64,000 nt of DNA from Hypoxylon rubiginosum (taxonomy: Eukaryota > Ascomycota > Sordariomycetes > Xylariales > Hypoxylaceae), in NCBI GenBank assembly GCA_902806565.1, contig CADCXA010000066.1:248001-312000 (forward strand). The letters are read 5' to 3'. The notes beneath the pieces were generated by a model, which saw only the letters and a list, made by a program, of their open reading frames with translations, had not been told where the DNA came from and ran no database searches. Below, piece by piece: positions 59,213 to 64,000 of the stretch. The translations under genes were made by a program, and so were the position numbers. The first letter of the stretch is position 1; each line of letters opens with the position of its first letter.

Positions 59213-59488
59213 GTTACCTGGTTATATTGCAGATGATGGCTGTGGTTACATTTGACATAGGAAAAGGAGGTTGACTTGAGAGCCGAGCTGTCTCTAAGGG
59301 GTACCTAGTTCCCGTTGCCTTGCGTGAAGAGCCTCACAGCAGTTCCACAGTTCGGGTATTGGTCGACAAGCACAATATATACTATTTATAGCATCGAACG
59401 TGAAAGTTCATATAACTAGCAGCTACCGAACCACCTCTTCAGTGGCTGCGCAATTATCCTGGCTTCGTACCAAGAGCCGAAACGCTGA

Positions 59489-60283
59489 TCAAAAAAGTCG
59501 CGCAGAACGCTTCGAAGCGCATCCACTACTATGCGTAGTGGTGTTCAGCTGGTAGCACTTGCCCGTAGGTATCGTTTCGCCTTGGTCCCAATGCTACATG
59601 GCGGTTAGCAGGTTTACTTTGCGCCTGTAGCTTACAGAGCGGGGACAACTTACTTCGTGAACACAGCCGTCAACCCATTTCCATCTGTCGATCGTCGAGT
59701 ACCGGGCGTACGACATGTTGGTACTGGCATCAAAGCACCATGCCGTGCTGGCCTCGTTTCCGAGCTTGCTTCCGCTGCAGAAGATGCTCCAGATGGTTTG
59801 CGGCTGTTTGCGATATTTAGTACAAGAGATGTTCATAGTTGGTAATCTCGAGAGTAACTTACCCCTGAAGCGTATCCCGGGTGATGTTGCTATGTCAGGG
59901 TTTAGTGTCGTTCTACATATGTAACCCATCATGTTTTCTAAGGGCTGTAGTTTAGACTCAAATCAAAATGACGACTGACGATATAAGATGAGTCGATGAG
60001 AGCTAGGGGTCGGTTAGCGGGTCGAGTGCTATGATGGTAGGGTAGTTATTATAAACTAACAGAACATCGTTCTCGGATCCCCGTCAACTACAAACGCGCG
60101 GTAGAAGTTGTACGCTCGCTGCGCCGTCTCTTCTACGGTCACGGACGGGTCCGGCTGGCAGAGAGCAGGGGGTGCTTTCAGGTTGCAAAGGTTTTCTCTC
60201 TTGGAGACGTCGCCAAGCGGGACGGCGACGACGCCGATGGCGGGCACTAGGGCACCGACGGAGAGGAGTAGCGAGAAGCGCAT
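59489..60283 (-). CDS. Secreted SnoaL/NTF2-like small protein
   Basis: Five exons: 60283-60061, 60002-59980, 59889-59863, 59803-59654 and 59593-59489, encoding 175 residues. Two are microexons of 23 and 27 nt. Splicing joins AYNFYRAFVVDGDPRTMF to SLIDSSYI, QHHPGYASG and PQTIWSIFCSG, then WCFDASTNMSYARYSTIDRW and VDGCVHE-HWDQGE. That order resembles a family of secreted fungal proteins with a SnoaL-like (NTF2 fold) core. A signal peptide is present (MRFSLLLSVGALVPAIGVVA). Several cysteines could form disulfides. The second intron has a non-standard GTCAGT donor. Function unknown; no polyketide gene is nearby. It ends about 470 bp before the AT-rich block. Confidence 0.75.
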
Positions 60284-60755
60284 TTTTGGTCAAGTAATAC
60301 GGCGATGCTCAAACGCGAGATAACGGACGGAGTCTGGAAGTTAATTACCTACCTAAGGTACCTTATATACCCGCCAACGACAAGCGGAAGCAAGCGAGAG
60401 AGGCGGGTCCTGTACGAGAGACGGGTTGTTTATTCGTATATTGGGAGCGCGGGGAACAGACGTAGTCCAAGGTGCGCTAGGAGCAACGTTGATTATTTAG
60501 CCGCCTTGGACGCAATTTGCGACGGTGGACACTCACCGTCCGAATGGAACCTTAGCGTGCGGCAGACTGACCAGAACCCGACTAAACTACTCGTATATCG
60601 AGGAAGCCATCTAGGACCATCCTAGAAGGTTATCTTTCCTTGCGGGTTTCCCATCGGTCCTGTAACACCTTTCCTTGCATTTATTATCCGTGCGCATGCT
60701 ACTATTAATAACCCTGCGGGCGCACCAGCAAAAACCTTAACAACGCTAAAATCTT
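60284..60755. promoter_or_regulatory. Upstream region of the secreted protein, edge of AT block
   Basis: Should include the promoter of the minus-strand gene ending at 60283. Base composition is still balanced here. No gene is supported. Confidence 0.5.
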
Positions 60756-63700
60756 AGCGGAAAAATAAAAATATTAAAATAAAAATCTGGTAATTTATAG
60801 ATTTACTTTTTATATTATTATATTTAACCATGGCACCAAACCTTATATATATAGTAACGTTAATAATAAACATATTTTTATTAATTAATTTTAATTAATG
60901 GAAAAAAGTTAAAATTATTAATATTATAACTTTTTTAAAATTAAATTTAATAATTAAAAAAAAACTTATAATAATAAAAACTAAATTTTTTTTAAAAAAT
61001 ATTATTAATAAATAATATATTAAAATTAATAAAAAATATAAAATATAAAAAGAAATAATTATTTAATTAATTATTATTTTTAATAAATTTATTAAATCTT
61101 TTAATAATAATAATTAATTTAAATATTATAAAATAATTTAAAAATATATTAAAATTTTTAATTAATATTTAAATATATTAATATATATAAAATTAAATAA
61201 TATTATAATAATATTATTATAATTAATTAATATTTAAATTAAAATAAAAATATTAAGCTTAAAATTAATATTTTTTATAATATTATTTACGTTTTTTTAA
61301 ATTAAAATAATTAATTAAAAAACTTAATTATATAATTATTATAAAGTATAAATTAATTAATTTACCTTAATTTTTAAAATTATAATTAATTTTAATAAAA
61401 TATTAACTAATAAACCTATAAAAAAAATTTTTTTAATATAAAAATTAAATAATTATATTTTAATTAAATTACTTTTAAAATATTTATAAAATAAAATATA
61501 GTTATATATAATTAAAAAAAGTTTAATTAAAACTTTATAACTTTTATTTAATATTATTAAAAACTTATAACTTATTAATTTAAACTAAATAATTAAATTA
61601 AATAATTTTAATATTAAAGATTTATTATTAAAAAATAATAAAAAAAAAATTATTAAAAAAGTTTTATATATTATAATAATTAAAGTTTTTAAGGAATAAA
61701 TAATATATATAATATTAAAAATTTTAATTATTATAATAAATTTTAATATAAAAAATCTTATAAATATTTTAATAAAAATAATTATAAAAAAAATAAAAAT
61801 ATAAATAAGTTTTATTTTAATAAAAACTTATATATTAAAGAATAATATAAATTTAATAACTTATATAACTATTTAAATAATAACTTTTAAAAAAAATATT
61901 AAAAAGTTTTAATTATTTTTAATAAATAACTTTATATATAAAATAAAAAAGTAATTTTATATAATATAATATAATTTAAAATATTAAAATTATTATATTT
62001 AATAATATTATAATAAGTAAATATATTATAAAAATTATAATATTTTAGGAAAAAATTATAAATTAATAATAAATAATATATATTAAAAAAAAGTTAAATA
62101 TATTAATTATTATAACTTATATTTAATAAATTATAAAAATTACTTTTATAAATTAAAAAAAGTTAATAAAATAATTATAATTATAAATTAAATTAAGTTT
62201 AAAGTTATTAAAAAAGTTAAAAACTAAATGTTTATAATAAAAAATATTTTTATAAAAGTAATTATTTTTATTTTATTTTTTAATAAAAACCTTTTATTAA
62301 TCGATAAATAAAAAGAAATAATTAAAAAATAAATATTATTTATATTTAATAAGTAAATATAATTAAAAGTTATTATATTTTTTATTATTATTATTATTAT
62401 TAATATTTTTAGTTTAAAAAAAATAATAAAAATTAAAAAGAATATAAAAAAAGTAATAAAAAAAAATATAATTATAATAATTTTTATTTTATTTTTTATA
62501 ATATTAAGGATAATGTTTTTAAAAATAAATATTATTTACTTTTTTAAGGTAATAAAATTAACCAATAATAAATTAACGTTTAAAAAAAAGGTTATAAATT
62601 AAATTATATATTTTTATAAATAAAAAATATATATATTATAAATTAATAATATTAAAAGTTTTAAATATTATAATATATAATATTTAAAGGTTATTAAATA
62701 AATATTTATTTTTTTTATAAATATATTAAATAAAAAATATTAATATAATAATAATAATAAAGCTTTAAATATTTTTAAATATTAAAAATAAAATATAAAT
62801 ATACTTTAAATATTATTATTATAATTTAATAAATATTTAAAATATAAAGAAAAAGTATTATTTTAAAATAATAATATATATATAAATAAAAATAAACTTA
62901 TAAATAAAAAAATAAAAGTTAATATATAATAAAAACCTTATATAAATAAATGTTAATAACTATTTTTTTTTTATTTATTATAAGTAACTATAAATATTAA
63001 AAATTATAAATTATTTTAATTTTTTAAAATTATTAGAAAATTATTTTATTATAAAAAATATTAATTATTATTATTTAAATTAAGAATTAAATGTAAAATT
63101 TAATTTTAAAGGATAAAAATTAATAAAATAATTAATAAAAATAAAAATAAGTTTTATAAAATAATTAAATAAGGTAATATATACTAATAATTATATATTA
63201 AATTTATTTTTTTTTAATATATTATTTATAAAAAATGTTATAATTAAAAAGCTTATAATAAAATTAAATTATTTATTATTAAAAGTAGTTTTATAAAATA
63301 AAAATATAAAACCTTTTTTTAAAAAAGTTAAAATTTAAAAGATTTTAAAAGATAAATTAAAATATTTAAAAAACTTAATATAAGTTAAAATATAAGCTTT
63401 CTTAAATTTAAATAAAATTATAAATAAATAAAATATAAAAAAAATAATAAAAACCTTAATAAAATTAATAATAAATTATATTAAAATAATAAATAAAACC
63501 TATTATATAAAAAGTAAATTAATTTTATAATAAATTAAAAATTATTAAAAATTATAATAAAATTAAAAAATAATAATTAATAAAAAAAAAATAATATTTT
63601 ATTTAAATAAATATTTTTTATTATTTATAAAAAAATTAAAAAATAATATTAAAAAAGTATTATTAATAAAATCACTTAAAATAAAAATTTATTTAAAGTT

Positions 63701-64000
63701 ATTAATTAATATAAAAAGATTTTAACAGTTAAAACCCTTTTTATTATAATAAAAAAAAAGGTAATAAAAAAGTAATAAAAAAAAGTAAAATATCTTATAA
63801 AAGTTATTTTTTTTAAATTTAATTTTAGAAATAATATTTTAAAAATAATTTATAAAAAATAATTAAAATATTTACTTTAAGTTATAAAAATTACTTTTAA
63901 AAAAGTGAAAAAATATACAGTAAAAATATTTTTTATTTTTTTAAAAATAAATATAGTAATAATAAAATACCTTAAAATAACTTAACTTATTATAAAAAAA
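60756..64000. repeat. Extremely AT-rich block with RIP signature, runs off the window
   Basis: From about 60.76 kb composition changes abruptly to nearly pure A and T; sample 60-base lines carry 0-4 G or C. Remaining cytosines are almost all in CpT or CpC. By eye only about four CpA and four CpG remain after 60860, and TpG is similarly scarce. Loss of CpA/TpG with excess TpA is the product expected of repeat-induced point mutation. Every frame is closed by TAA, so no gene survives. It was probably a transposon or repeat cluster. Confidence 0.85.

Noticed and set aside
56683..60283. A secondary-metabolite gene cluster around the acyltransferase
   Set aside because: No polyketide synthase, NRPS, terpene cyclase, P450 or transcription factor gene lies within the window; the acyltransferase alone is not enough.
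60756..64000. AT-rich block as mitochondrial or centromeric DNA
   Set aside because: No mitochondrial genes or tRNAs, far fewer G and C than expected for fungal mtDNA, and a CpA/TpG depletion pattern that fits RIP. Centromeric location cannot be judged from one edge.

Overview
The window is nuclear DNA of a filamentous ascomycete, most likely a Sordariomycete. Genes carry short introns (about 45-90 bp) with GTAAGT-type donors and CTAAC-like branch points. There are fungus-specific proteins (V-ATPase c', the 9.5 kDa complex I subunit, MYND/DUF4470 and PTH11/rhodopsin-type membrane proteins), a lone dispersed 5S rRNA gene, an intron-containing tRNA-Phe, and an extremely AT-rich block with the dinucleotide signature of repeat-induced point mutation (RIP). 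Gene models below were spliced by hand from open frames and splice signals; exon sums are all multiples of three unless stated. LAYOUT. 1-9.4 kb: Rho1 exchange factor rom2 (-), V-ATPase proteolipid vma11 (+) and a conserved unknown 259-aa protein (-). 9.4-15.8 kb: gene-poor, holding tRNA-Phe, a small one-pass membrane protein (-) and a 5S rRNA gene. 15.8-23.7 kb: a MYND finger/DUF4470 protein (-), a secreted or vacuolar metallophosphoesterase (-), mitochondrial amidotransferase subunit A her2 (+), which diverges from it, and splicing factor prp38 (-). 23.7-26.1 kb: empty. 26.1-31.5 kb: a rhodopsin-like membrane protein (+), a gene interrupted by two in-frame TAG codons (-), and spliceosomal isy1 (-), whose first coding exon is only the ATG. 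31.5-34.8 kb: gene-poor with one unrecognised ORF. 34.9-46.0 kb: oligosaccharyltransferase subunit wbp1 (-), complex I 9.5 kDa subunit (+) and an 8 kb BEACH-WD40 gene (-). 46.8-49.9 kb: remains of a sulfotransferase-like gene, then empty DNA. 49.9-56.0 kb: a cerevisin-like subtilase (+) and a large disordered protein (+) whose frame continues past a TAG. 56.6-60.3 kb: a secreted cysteine-containing protein (-), a wax-synthase-like acyltransferase (+) and a secreted NTF2/SnoaL-like protein (-). 60.75-64 kb: the AT-rich RIP-like block. HOW IT FITS TOGETHER. Most of the window is ordinary core housekeeping: cell-wall signalling, vacuole acidification and proteolysis, mitochondrial translation and respiration, ER N-glycosylation, splicing and membrane trafficking. 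The right-hand 4 kb of genes has a different character: small secreted proteins and a membrane acyltransferase with little core function, next to a RIP-degraded AT block. That is the usual layout of a fungal accessory compartment. No polyketide synthase, NRPS, CRISPR or intact transposon was seen.
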